The position numbers were made by a program, and so were the translations under genes. Of a stretch of DNA of 64,000 nt, positions 25,266-33,873 are shown in pieces (within the stretch, counting starts at the first letter, position 1; each line of letters begins with the position of its first letter). Source of the DNA: Desulfovibrio sp. (lineage in GTDB: Bacteria; Desulfobacterota; Desulfovibrionia; Desulfovibrionales; Desulfovibrionaceae); contig NZ_JAVESS010000013.1 of assembly GCF_034006445.1 (NCBI RefSeq), positions 1 through 64,000 of the forward strand, in the 5' to 3' direction. The notes beneath the pieces are model-generated. The model saw only the letters and a program-made list of their open reading frames with translations, did not search any database and was not told where the DNA came from.

Positions 25266-27671
25266 ATGCTGCTCTCACTTTCATGGCTGCGTGAATTTAC
25301 GCCTTACGAAGGCACGGCTGAAGCTCTGGGTGACCGCCTGACCATGCTCGGCCTTGAGCTGGAAGACATCCGGCGGCCCTACGATTCCATCAGTTCCATT
25401 GTGGTGGGGCTTGTGGCAGCCTGTGAGGATCATCCGGAGTCCGACCACCTGCATATCTGCAAAGTGGACGCGGGCCAGGGCGAGCTGCTGGACATCGTAT
25501 GCGGCGCGCCCAACGTGGCCGAAGGCCAGAAGGTTCCTGTGGCCCTTGTGGGCACGGTCATGCCCGACGGCATGGTCATCAAGAAGGCCAAACTGCGCGG
25601 CGCGCCCTCCTGCGGCATGATCTGCTCTGAGCGCGAACTGGGGCTGACCGAAGACCATTCTGGCATTATGGTGCTGCCCGACAGCTTTGTGGTGGGCAAG
25701 CCCCTGGTGGATCAGCTGGCCCTTGACCGTGAGGTTCTGGACATTTCCATCACGCCCAACAGGGCGGACTGCCTTTCTGTGCTGGGCCTGGCCCGTGAAG
25801 CGGCTCTTGCCTTTGACCTGCCGCTGCAGATCCCGGCCATGCCCCTGCAAATCGACGAAAACGCGCCCCAGCGCCTCGTGCCCATTGACATCAAAGACCC
25901 CGACCTCTGCTGGCTCTATTCCGGCCGGGTCATCACCGGCGCGAAAATCGGCCCCTCGCCCATGCAGATGCGCCACCGCCTGCACTCCGTGGGCGTCCGC
26001 CCCATATCCAATATTGTGGACGTGACCAACTACATTCTTTTTGAATGCGGCCAGCCCCTGCACTCCTTTGACCTGGACAAGCTTGAAGGCGGCCGCATCG
26101 AGATCAGCCGCGCGCAGGAAGGCGAAAAGTTCACCACCCTGGACGGTCAGGAACGCGCCCTCACCGCGCAGGATCTCTGCATCCGCGACGCTTCGCGCGC
26201 CGTGGCCCTGGCTGGCGTCATGGGCGGCCTCAATACCGAAATCGGCGATGCCAGCAGCAATGTCTTTCTTGAGAGCGCCGTGTTCCGTCCCGGCACCATC
26301 CGCAAAACGTCGCGCCGCCTGGGCCTTTCGTCCGAGGCTTCCTACCGTTTTGAGCGCGGCATCGACCAGCAGCGCAGCGTCTGGGCGCTGGATCGCGCCT
26401 GCGCCATGATGGCCGCCATCAGCGGCGGCACTGTGCAGCCCGGGCTTTCCATTGCCGAGCCGCGCCCCTTCAAAGCCGCCAACATCAGCTTTCGCCCGTC
26501 CCGCGCCGACGCCCTGCTGGGCGTCCATCTGACCCCGGAATTTGACCAGAAGGTGCTTACCGGCATGGGCTGCACCGTGGACGCCTCTGCGGACGTGTGG
26601 CACGTGAGCCAGCCGTCCTGGCGGCCCGACCTCACCCGCGAGGCCGACCTTGTGGAAGAAGTGGGCCGTGTACACGGTCTTGACACCATTGCCCCCGAAC
26701 TGCCCGCCGTGGCCGGCAATCTTGACCGCGCGGGCGAGCCGGAATCGCGCTTCAGCTTCTGGTCGCGCCTCAAGCACTGGGGCGCTGGCCTTGGCCTCAA
26801 CGAAGCCGTCAACTACAGCTTTGTGGGCCACAAGGATATGGACCACCTGGGTCTGCCGCGCGAAGGGCGCATATCCATCATGAACCCCCTTTCTGCGGAG
26901 CAGGACGCCCTGCGCACCGCCCTGGCCCCCGGCCTGCTTTACGATCTGCGCAACAATCTGGCCCAGGGGGTTCAGGGGCTGCGCCTCTTTGAACTGGCCA
27001 ATATCTTTGAGGCGGACGCCACCTCCGAAACCACGGCCCGTGAAACAGGCATGCTGGGCGTGCTGCTCTATGGCGCGCGCTTTGACGCTGCCTGGCCCCA
27101 GGCCGAAGGCGACCTGGACTACGCGGACATCAAGGGCATTGTTGAAAACCTGCTGCGCTTTTTGCACCTGCCCGCGCCGGAATGCACCCTGGCGGAAGGG
27201 CACCCCTTTTTGCTGCCCTGCGTTGCGATCACGGTTGACGGCCGCGTTGTTGGCGTCATGGGCCGGATCCGGCCCGCCATGGCCGAAGAGTTCCACGCCC
27301 GCAAGGACGTCTGGCTGGCCGAACTGAATCTGGAAATCCTGCGCGAACTGTACGACGCCGCCGAGGTGCGCTTCCGTCCCCTGCCCGTGTACCCCCCGGT
27401 GCGCCGCGACATCACGGTCATGGCCGCCCAGGGCCTCACGGTCAGCGCCATCGCGGCCCATGTGCGCGGCCTTGGCCTGCCCCTGCTGGAAGACATCGTG
27501 CTGGTGGACTGCTTTGAACCCAAGGCCGCCGAAGGTCAGGATGCCGTGCGCAACCTCACCTTCCGCCTGACGTTCCGGCACGCAGACCGTACCCTCAAGG
27601 ACACGGAAGTGGACAAGGAAAGGGAAAAAGTGGCACAGTCTCTGGCAGCGGCGCTGGGCGTCAAAATCTAG
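25266..27671 (+). CDS. pheT: phenylalanyl-tRNA synthetase beta subunit
   Basis: PheT (801 aa) partners PheS, binds tRNA-Phe and edits Tyr-tRNA. Domains in order: N-terminal segment MLLSLSWLREF, an EMAP-II-like OB fold (about 39-150, with HPESDHLHICKVD), B3/B4 editing (about 205-380), B5 (about 400-470), a catalytic-like core, and the C-terminal FDX-ACB domain with YPPVRRDITVMA. Length is standard. The ATG at 25266 follows an AGGAC; an earlier in-frame ATG at 25218 would add 16 unconserved residues. The gene is 230 bp after the hypothetical gene, with a family D fragment between. Confidence 0.96.
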   Translation: MLLSLSWLREFTPYEGTAEALGDRLTMLGLELEDIRRPYDSISSIVVGLVAACEDHPESDHLHICKVDAGQGELLDIVCGAPNVAEGQKVPVALVGTVMPDGMVIKKAKLRGAPSCGMICSERELGLTEDHSGIMVLPDSFVVGKPLVDQLALDREVLDISITPNRADCLSVLGLAREAALAFDLPLQIPAMPLQIDENAPQRLVPIDIKDPDLCWLYSGRVITGAKIGPSPMQMRHRLHSVGVRPISNIVDVTNYILFECGQPLHSFDLDKLEGGRIEISRAQEGEKFTTLDGQERALTAQDLCIRDASRAVALAGVMGGLNTEIGDASSNVFLESAVFRPGTIRKTSRRLGLSSEASYRFERGIDQQRSVWALDRACAMMAAISGGTVQPGLSIAEPRPFKAANISFRPSRADALLGVHLTPEFDQKVLTGMGCTVDASADVWHVSQPSWRPDLTREADLVEEVGRVHGLDTIAPELPAVAGNLDRAGEPESRFSFWSRLKHWGAGLGLNEAVNYSFVGHKDMDHLGLPREGRISIMNPLSAEQDALRTALAPGLLYDLRNNLAQGVQGLRLFELANIFEADATSETTARETGMLGVLLYGARFDAAWPQAEGDLDYADIKGIVENLLRFLHLPAPECTLAEGHPFLLPCVAITVDGRVVGVMGRIRPAMAEEFHARKDVWLAELNLEILRELYDAAEVRFRPLPVYPPVRRDITVMAAQGLTVSAIAAHVRGLGLPLLEDIVLVDCFEPKAAEGQDAVRNLTFRLTFRHADRTLKDTEVDKEREKVAQSLAAALGVKI

Positions 27672-27853
27672 AACACGGCCGTTTAACGGCGTCGTGCCGT
27701 TGCGAGGTCGTGGCCCCGCCGTACGCGCCACTGTTCTTTCGCCTGCCGGAGCATGGAGGCCATGTTTCCGGCGCTTGGCGCTTGCGCGGCAACGACGCTC
27801 AAGGTCGCTGCGCTGTAGGCAGAAAAATGCTCTGGAGGACGTCAGGGGGCCCC

Positions 27854-28207
27854 ATGCCGGACCACAACGACGAAAAAACCTACCGCATCGGTGAAGTTGC
27901 GGAACTGCTCAACCTCAAAACCCATGTGCTGCGCTTCTGGGAGACGGAATTTCCCCAGTTGGCGCCTTTGCGCACGGGTAAGGGGCAGCGCCTTTACACC
28001 GAGGAGCATGTGGGCCTTTTGCGGCGCATACGGCAATTGCTGCACGAACAGGGCATGACCATTGAAGGCGCGCGCCGTGTGCTGCAAGGCAGCGCCGTGG
28101 TGGACGAAAGTCTGCCTGAGCGCGTGGCCGCAGTGCCTGACCCGGATTTCATGCGCATGCTCAAACGGGAACTGACGGCGGTGCGCCGCCTGCTCAACGG
28201 CGGCTAG
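27854..28207 (+). CDS. MerR-family transcriptional regulator
   Basis: A 117-aa regulator with a MerR-type winged helix-turn-helix: YRIGEVAELLNLKTHVLRFWETEF, then GQRLYTEEHVGLLRRIRQLLHEQGMTIEGARRVL (about residues 10-70), and a short C-terminal helix instead of a metal or drug-binding domain. MerR-like genes of this small type often follow pheT, where their role is not settled. The ATG at 27854 is supported by the N-terminal match; GGAGGA lies somewhat far upstream (about 14 bases). Its TAG stop overlaps the first bases of a 148-bp repeat element. Confidence 0.88.
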   Translation: MPDHNDEKTYRIGEVAELLNLKTHVLRFWETEFPQLAPLRTGKGQRLYTEEHVGLLRRIRQLLHEQGMTIEGARRVLQGSAVVDESLPERVAAVPDPDFMRMLKRELTAVRRLLNGG

Positions 28208-28353
28208 AGCAATTTAACTTTTAAATTGCTCTGACGGCTGCGTGAGCAGACGTTCGCTACGGAGGCGTAAGCGCAGTTTATCTGCGCGGTTAAACGCCAA
28301 AGTAAGCGTGTCTTAAACTTTGAGAATGTATATTCTCAAAGTTAATCTGCTCT
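28206..28353 (-). repeat. family B/C 148-bp serial-hairpin element, C-type copy
   Basis: The element begins in the merR stop codon with hairpin AGAGCAATTTAAC-to-GTTAAATTGCTCT-like ends (28206-28232), has inner dyads (GCGCAGTTTATCTGCGC near 28271), and ends with AACTTTGAGAATGTATATTC and TCAAAGTT (28316-28343) followed by AATCTGCTCT. Read on the minus strand its two ends match the copies at 33411 and 52324, and its length is the same, but the middle is different. Confidence 0.7.
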
Positions 28354-28389
28354 AGGGAAACGCTGATTTATTCCGTTTGACGGCGTTGC
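28354..28389 (+). repeat. family D repeat, 5' fragment
   Basis: AGGGAAACGCTGATTTATTC followed by CGTTTGACGGCGTTGC matches the left 35 bases of the copy at 14477 and stops abruptly. It directly abuts the 148-bp element. Confidence 0.75.
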
Positions 28390-28485
28390 GACACTTTTAC
28401 CGCTTGCGGCCAAAGAACAGGCGGCAACCACGGACGGCAGAAATCGCCAAGATTCCGCCTTCGTGAAAACAAGCAGAATACCCAC

Positions 28486-29214
28486 ATGATTTTATCACCT
28501 TCGCTGCTTTCCGCCGATTTTTCGCGTCTGGCCGAAGAGCTGAACGCTCTTGAAGCCGCCGGAATCTCCTGGCTGCACCTTGACGTGATGGACGGCGCCT
28601 ATGTGCCCAACATTACCTTTGGTCCCCCGCTGATCAAGGCCCTCAGGCCTGGCAGCGGGCTTTTTTTTGACGTACACCTCATGGTGCAGGACCCGTCCCG
28701 CTATATCCGCGATTTCAGAGACGCGGGGGCCGACATGCTGGTCATCCATGCCGAGGCCGACCGCCACCCGCAGCGCACCCTTTCGGCCATACGCGACATG
28801 GGCTGCAAGGCGGGCGTGGCCCTGAATCCCGGCACGGATCTCGGCGCCATACGCTGGCTCGTCGATGATATGGACATGCTGCTCATCATGAGCGTCAACC
28901 CCGGTTTTTCCGGTCAGGCGTTCATTCCGGCCACCTTTGACAAAATCCGCTCTGCCCGCCGTCTGCTGGACGCCTGTGGCCGCGAGGACGTGCTCATTCA
29001 GGTGGACGGCGGCGTATGCCCCGAAAACACGGCCCAGCTGGTGGAAGCCGGGGCCGACGTCCTTGTGTCCGGTTCGGCCTTTTTCGGGCACAAACCCTAC
29101 GACGCGCGTCTGGCTGCCTTTATGGCTCCCCTGGCCGGGCACGAACCACGCCCCGCCGTGCGGGCTGCCGCACAGCGTCAGCCTGCAGCCGATACCCATC
29201 CCAAGCAAAAATAG
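28486..29214 (+). CDS. rpe: ribulose-phosphate 3-epimerase
   Basis: Rpe (242 aa) interconverts ribulose-5-phosphate and xylulose-5-phosphate in the non-oxidative pentose phosphate pathway. The TIM-barrel motifs are complete: ILSPSLLSADFSRL, HLDVMDGAYVPNITFGPP, DVHLMVQDP, LLIMSVNPGFSGQAF and QVDGGV. About 22 extra residues (Ala/Arg/Gln-rich) extend past the normal C-terminus. The stop is 10 bp before tkt, the next enzyme of the pathway, so co-transcription is expected. The ribosome site is weak. Confidence 0.96.
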   Translation: MILSPSLLSADFSRLAEELNALEAAGISWLHLDVMDGAYVPNITFGPPLIKALRPGSGLFFDVHLMVQDPSRYIRDFRDAGADMLVIHAEADRHPQRTLSAIRDMGCKAGVALNPGTDLGAIRWLVDDMDMLLIMSVNPGFSGQAFIPATFDKIRSARRLLDACGREDVLIQVDGGVCPENTAQLVEAGADVLVSGSAFFGHKPYDARLAAFMAPLAGHEPRPAVRAAAQRQPAADTHPKQK

Positions 29215-29224
29215 AGGAATGAAC

Positions 29225-31225
29225 ATGCCTACCCGTAGACAGTGCGCCAACGCCATCCGCGCCCTTGCCATGGACGCCATTGAAAAAGCCCGCTCCGGCC
29301 ATCCCGGCGCACCCCTCGGCATGGCCGATATGGCCGAGGCCCTCTGGCGGCACGGATTCAGGCACAATCCCGCCAATCCCCTGTGGTTCAACCGCGATCG
29401 CTTTATCCTGTCCAACGGGCATGCCTCCATGCTGCTGTACGCCCTGCTGCACCTCACGGGCTATGATCTGCCCATGGACGAAATTCGCAATTTCCGCCAG
29501 TGGGGGGCCAAAACCGCCGGACACCCCGAATACGAGCCGCACATGGGCATTGAAATGACCACTGGCCCCCTGGGTCAGGGCATTGCCTCCGCCGTGGGCT
29601 TCGCCCTGGCAGAAAGCATGCTGGCCGCCCAGTTCAATACGCCCGAGCATACGGTGGTGGATCACCACACCTACGCCTTTTTGGGCGACGGCTGCCTTAT
29701 GGAAGGCGTGTCGCACGAGGCCTGCTCCCTGGCTGGCACCTGGGGCCTCGGCAAGCTCATTGTCATGTACGATGCCAACGGCATCTCCATTGACGGCAAG
29801 ATCGACGGATGGTTCAACGAGGATGTGGCCGCCCGCTACCGCGCCTACAACTGGCAGGTCATCGGCCCCGTGGACGGCCACGACGCTGCCGCTCTGGACA
29901 AGGCCCTGGCCGAGGCCAAATCCGACACGTCCCGCCCCAGCCTGATCATCTGCCATACCCACATAGGCTTTGGCTCGCCCAAGGCCGATTCTGCCTCCTG
30001 CCACGGCTCCCCTCTGGGTGAAGACGGCATTGCCGCCACGCGCGATGCCCTTGGCTGGCACGAAGCCCCCTTTACCATCCCGCAGGACATCTACACGGCC
30101 TGGAGCGCCCGCGACGCTGGCAAAGCCGCCGAAGCCGCCTGGAACGCGCGCTTTGACGCCTATGCCAAGGCCCATCCCCAACTGGCCGCCGAACTGACCC
30201 GTCGCATGCAGGGCAAGCTGCCCGCCGACTGGGCCGCCATAGCCGCCGGTGCCCTGCAGGACGCCATCAGCAAGGGCGAAAGCATCGCCACCCGCGTTGC
30301 CTCCAAAAAAACGCTTGAGTACCTTGTGCCGCGTCTGCCCGAACTGGCGGGCGGCTCCGCTGACCTCACCGGCTCTGTGGGCACGTATACGTCTTCCTCC
30401 GTGCATATGGACGTGAAGGAGCACACGGGCAACTACATTTCCTACGGCGTGCGCGAATTCGGCATGAGCGCCATCATGAACGGCCTTGCCCTGCACGGCG
30501 GCTTCATCCCCTACGCCGGAACATTCCTGGCCTTTGCCGATCAGGCCAAGAACGCCCTGCGTCTTGCGTCCATCATGGGCATCCGTGTAATCTGGGTGCT
30601 GACCCACGACTCCATCGGCGTGGGCGAAGACGGCCCCACACACCAGCCCGTGGAACAGCTTGGCATGCTGCGGCTTATGCCCAATTTCAACCTCTGGCGG
30701 CCCTGCGACGCGGTGGAAACCGCCGCCGCCTGGATCTGCGCGCTGGAAAGCGTCCACACGCCTTCCGGCCTGTCCCTTTCGCGCCAGAACCTGCCCTTCT
30801 GCCCGCGCAGCGAGGCGCAGGTGGCGGCCATCGCCCGTGGCGGATACGTGCTGCGCGACTGCCAAGGCACGCCCGAGATCATCATCATGGCCACCGGCTC
30901 CGAAGTGGGCCTGGCCCTTGAAACCGCCGAACAGCTTGCCGCCGACGGCCGCAAGGCGCGCGTCGTGTCCATGCCCTGCGCTGAAGTGTTTGACGCCCAG
31001 AGCGCCGAATACAAGGAAAGCGTGCTGCCGCGCGCCGTGCGCGCCCGCCTGGCCATTGAAGCCGCCGCCAGCGACTGGTGGGGCAAATACGTGGGCCTGG
31101 ACGGCGCGGTCATCGGCATGGAAGGCTTTGGCGCATCTGCCCCCGGCAAGGTGGTTTTTGAACGCCTCGGCTTTACCGTGACCAACGCTCTGGAAAAGGC
31201 CCGCGCCCTCATGGGCCGCATCTGA
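29225..31225 (+). CDS. tkt: transketolase
   Basis: Transketolase (666 aa) moves two-carbon units between sugar phosphates using thiamine diphosphate. Motifs are SGHPGAPLGMADMAEALW, the diphosphate-binding GDGCLMEGVSHEA and NGISIDG, and DSIGVGEDGPTHQPVEQL in the pyrimidine domain. GAGGA lies six bases before the ATG at 29225 (MPTRRQ); an ATG two codons earlier is too close to it. Length is normal. It lies between rpe and pgk. The last five codons are followed by a second copy of the same 15 bp, including another in-register stop-like TGA. Confidence 0.96.
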   Translation: MPTRRQCANAIRALAMDAIEKARSGHPGAPLGMADMAEALWRHGFRHNPANPLWFNRDRFILSNGHASMLLYALLHLTGYDLPMDEIRNFRQWGAKTAGHPEYEPHMGIEMTTGPLGQGIASAVGFALAESMLAAQFNTPEHTVVDHHTYAFLGDGCLMEGVSHEACSLAGTWGLGKLIVMYDANGISIDGKIDGWFNEDVAARYRAYNWQVIGPVDGHDAAALDKALAEAKSDTSRPSLIICHTHIGFGSPKADSASCHGSPLGEDGIAATRDALGWHEAPFTIPQDIYTAWSARDAGKAAEAAWNARFDAYAKAHPQLAAELTRRMQGKLPADWAAIAAGALQDAISKGESIATRVASKKTLEYLVPRLPELAGGSADLTGSVGTYTSSSVHMDVKEHTGNYISYGVREFGMSAIMNGLALHGGFIPYAGTFLAFADQAKNALRLASIMGIRVIWVLTHDSIGVGEDGPTHQPVEQLGMLRLMPNFNLWRPCDAVETAAAWICALESVHTPSGLSLSRQNLPFCPRSEAQVAAIARGGYVLRDCQGTPEIIIMATGSEVGLALETAEQLAADGRKARVVSMPCAEVFDAQSAEYKESVLPRAVRARLAIEAAASDWWGKYVGLDGAVIGMEGFGASAPGKVVFERLGFTVTNALEKARALMGRI

Positions 31226-31281
31226 GTGGGCCGCATCTGACCCTGTTTCGCGCGGGGGTCTGGCCTTGGCCTCCCCCGCGC
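31212..31281 (+). repeat. tandem 15-bp duplication at the tkt stop and following hairpin
   Basis: TGGGCCGCATCTGAG at 31212-31226 is repeated as TGGGCCGCATCTGAC at 31227-31241. A hairpin with arms GCGCGGGGG (31250-31258) and CCCCCGCGC (31273-31281) follows; there is no U-run, so read-through into pgk is likely. Confidence 0.7.
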
Positions 31282-31351
31282 CTCATGCACGCATGGCCCT
31301 CTGGGCCGGTTGCCTCAACGAAATATCTGCAAGCAACAAAGGGAGCGCGCT

Positions 31352-32521
31352 ATGCCTATAAAGAACATGCAGGACCTGGACCTCACAGGCAAAACCGTTG
31401 TTATCCGCGAAGACCTCAATGTGCCCATGAAGGACGGCGAGGTCACCAATGACAAGCGCATCCGCGCTGCCCTGCCCACCATCAAACTGGCGCTGGAAAA
31501 AGGCGCTGGCGTCATTCTGCTTTCGCACCTGGGGCGTCCCACCGAAGGGCAGTATGACGAGCAGTTTTCTCTGGCTCCCGTGGCCGCCTGCCTTGAAAAG
31601 CAGCTTGGCCAGCCCGTAACGCTGGCAAAAACGCTGGACGAGGCCAAAGTACAGCCCGGTCAGGTGGTTCTGCTGGAAAACGTGCGTTTTCTGTCCGGCG
31701 AAAAAAAGAATGATCCCCAGTTGGCCCAAAAACTGGCCGACCTTGGCGACGTATATGTGATGGACGCCTTTGGCGCCGCACACCGCGCCCATGCCTCCAC
31801 CGAGGGCGCTGTACGCGCCGCGCAAGTGGCGTGCGCCGGCCCCCTGCTGCAGGCTGAACTGCAGGCCTTTGAAAAAGTGCTCGACAATCCCGCCCGTCCC
31901 CTGGTCGCCATTATCGGCGGAGCCAAGGTGTCCACCAAGATCGGCCTGCTCGAAAACCTGCTGAACACGGTGGACGTGCTTATCCTTGGCGGCGGCATCG
32001 CCAATACCTTTTTGGCGGCGGCTGGCTACATGGTGGGCAAGTCTCTGTACGAAGAAGATCTGGTGCCTGAAGCCAAAAAAGTTATGGAACAGGCCAAGAC
32101 CCTCAACAAGGAACTTCCCCTGCCCATGGACGTGATCACCGCCGAGGAACTGGCCCCTGGCCAGCACGCCTCGCTGCACGCCGTGGGCGACGTGCCCGGC
32201 GACCAGATGATACTGGACGTGGGCCCCGAAACCCTGACACTCTATGAAAAGTATCTGGCCAAGGCCGCCACTGTGGTGTGGAACGGCCCTGTGGGCGCGT
32301 TCGAAACCGAGCCCTTTGGTGACGGCACCAAGGCCCTGGCCGAATATCTTGGCAATTCCAAGGCCTTTGTGGTCGTTGGCGGCGGTGACAGTGTGGCTGC
32401 CGTGGAAAAATACGGACTTGCCGACCGCATGGGTTACATATCCACAGGCGGCGGCGCGTCCCTTGAGCTGCTTGAAGGCAAAAAACTGCCTTCGGTGGCT
32501 GCCCTGGAGGACCGGGGCTAA
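31352..32521 (+). CDS. pgk: phosphoglycerate kinase
   Basis: Pgk (389 aa) makes ATP from 1,3-bisphosphoglycerate in glycolysis. Signatures are IREDLNVPMKDGEVTNDKRI, LLSHLGRPT, NVRFLSGEKK, the hinge region with IGGAKVSTKIGLLENL, and the nucleotide-binding VVGGGDSVAAVEKYG near the C-terminus. GGGAG lies eight bases before the ATG at 31352. It follows tkt by 126 bp and is followed after only 9 bp by an outer membrane protein gene. Confidence 0.97.
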   Translation: MPIKNMQDLDLTGKTVVIREDLNVPMKDGEVTNDKRIRAALPTIKLALEKGAGVILLSHLGRPTEGQYDEQFSLAPVAACLEKQLGQPVTLAKTLDEAKVQPGQVVLLENVRFLSGEKKNDPQLAQKLADLGDVYVMDAFGAAHRAHASTEGAVRAAQVACAGPLLQAELQAFEKVLDNPARPLVAIIGGAKVSTKIGLLENLLNTVDVLILGGGIANTFLAAAGYMVGKSLYEEDLVPEAKKVMEQAKTLNKELPLPMDVITAEELAPGQHASLHAVGDVPGDQMILDVGPETLTLYEKYLAKAATVVWNGPVGAFETEPFGDGTKALAEYLGNSKAFVVVGGGDSVAAVEKYGLADRMGYISTGGGASLELLEGKKLPSVAALEDRG

Positions 32522-32530
32522 GGTAGTTTA

Positions 32531-33361
32531 ATGAAAAAACGTATATCCTTCGGCGGGCTGGCCTCGGTGACGTTGCTGGCCCTGCTGACGCTGCTGACCA
32601 TTACCCCTGGCACGTCCTTTGCCGCTCCGGCTCAGGAAGCCTGGGAAGAAAACCCCGCTGACGCTGCCGCCCAGGGCGACAAATGGGGCTTCAACACCGG
32701 CCTCGGCGCAAGCCTGCGCACGTCGGAATACAAGGGCATCGACTCCCTCGGTTCTCCGCTTCCCCTTATTGGCTATGAGGGCAAGTGGCTGTACCTGCGC
32801 GGCCTGGACGGCGGCGTGCACGTGTACAGGGATCACTATCAGGAGTTCAACATCCAGCTGTCCTACCTGCCCCAGAACTTCTATGCCTCCTGGAGCGACA
32901 ACAGCAGGATGAAGCGTCTGGACGACAGGTATTCCACACTCATGGCCGGCTTGAACTATACGCTGCGCACGCTCTACGGTCAGGCGTCCGCCACGGTGTC
33001 CACAGACATTCTGGGCGTCAACAACGGCATCAAGGCCGACGTTGCCTACGCCTACCCCATGCGCTTCGAAAACGTCATGTTCTCGCCCGCCGTGGGCGTG
33101 CAGTGGACGGACACCAACTACAACGACTATTACTACAGCATCAGTTCCAGCGAATCCCGCGCCAGCGGCTTCAAGGAATACAGCCCCGAAAGCACGTTTT
33201 CACCCTATGCCGGGCTGACCATGCGGGTCATTCTCACCGAGGACTGGAGCGCCGTTGCCAATGCCAAGGCGCTCTTTCTCGGCAACGAGATTACCGACAG
33301 CCCCATGGTGGAACGCACCACAACGTATTCCTTCAGCGCTGGCTTGCTGTACGCATTTTAG
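32531..33361 (+). CDS. MipA/OmpV-family outer membrane protein
   Basis: A 276-aa protein with a signal peptide (basic MKKR, hydrophobic core, TSFA before APAQ) and a C-terminal pattern of alternating polar and hydrophobic residues ending in LLYAF, as for an outer-membrane beta-barrel. YEGKWLYLRGLDGGVHVYRD, FSPAVGVQWTDTNYNDYYY and TFSPYAGLTMRVILTEDW match the MipA/OmpV family, named for the MltA-interacting protein that scaffolds murein enzymes. AAGG precedes the ATG. Its place 9 bp after pgk suggests shared transcription. Confidence 0.85.
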   Translation: MKKRISFGGLASVTLLALLTLLTITPGTSFAAPAQEAWEENPADAAAQGDKWGFNTGLGASLRTSEYKGIDSLGSPLPLIGYEGKWLYLRGLDGGVHVYRDHYQEFNIQLSYLPQNFYASWSDNSRMKRLDDRYSTLMAGLNYTLRTLYGQASATVSTDILGVNNGIKADVAYAYPMRFENVMFSPAVGVQWTDTNYNDYYYSISSSESRASGFKEYSPESTFSPYAGLTMRVILTEDWSAVANAKALFLGNEITDSPMVERTTTYSFSAGLLYAF

Positions 33362-33383
33362 TGTAAGGGTTGGTTAGGTTAGA

Positions 33384-33597
33384 ATGCTGTGTGGGGGAGG
33401 GACCCTCCTTAGACCAGATTTACTTTGAAATGCTTCACATTTCAAAGTAGTCATTCTGCAGAAAATGCGATTTTCGGCAGAATCCACGCCACGTTGTGGC
33501 GCGCTGCACTCTCGTGCAGCGTTAGAGCATTTAACTTTTTTCAAAGTTTAAATGCTCTAAAAAGGGTCTCCTCCCCCACGCCCCCACCCCCTAAAAC
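33384..33597 (+). repeat. family A repeat, copy split by a 148-bp insertion
   Basis: The left half ATGCTGTGTGGGGGAGGGAC (to CCT at 33406) and the right half AAAAGGGTCTCCTCCCCCAC with the CCCCCTAAAAC edge (33558-33597) form one family A element whose central TTTTGC loop is interrupted. It starts 22 bp after the stop codon of the outer membrane protein gene, like the uninterrupted copies relative to their genes. Confidence 0.8.
33411..33558 (+). repeat. family B/C 148-bp serial-hairpin element, B-type copy 1
   Basis: It starts AGACCAGATTTACTTTGAAA and ends TTTAAATGCTCTA. Hairpins in order: TACTTTGAAATG/CATTTCAAAGTA, ATTCTGC/GCAGAAT (around AGAAAATGCGATTTTCG), GCCACGTTGTGGC, GCTGCAC/GTGCAGC, and AGAGCATTTAAACT-type terminal stem. 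The copy at 52324 has the same length and nearly the same sequence. Confidence 0.85.
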
Positions 33598-33873
33598 TTT
33601 TATTGTATTTTAGTATATTATAAGGCTTTTTCTGTTCTGAATGGACGGGACAAAAGACGAGCCTTTCAGCCTTCACATCCAGGCATTTTGCCGTGTGTTT
33701 CACGGCAAACTGGCGCGCATGTTCACCACAAACGAAAAAACGCGCTGACCGCCAGCTTCTTTCCCCTCCGGCAGTCATGCCATAGCTGCCATGCCCGCAC
33801 GCGGAGCACGATGGCAGTACCGCCAAAATCCGCACCGCACAGGCCAGGTACTGGCACAGGCAGGAAAGACCGC

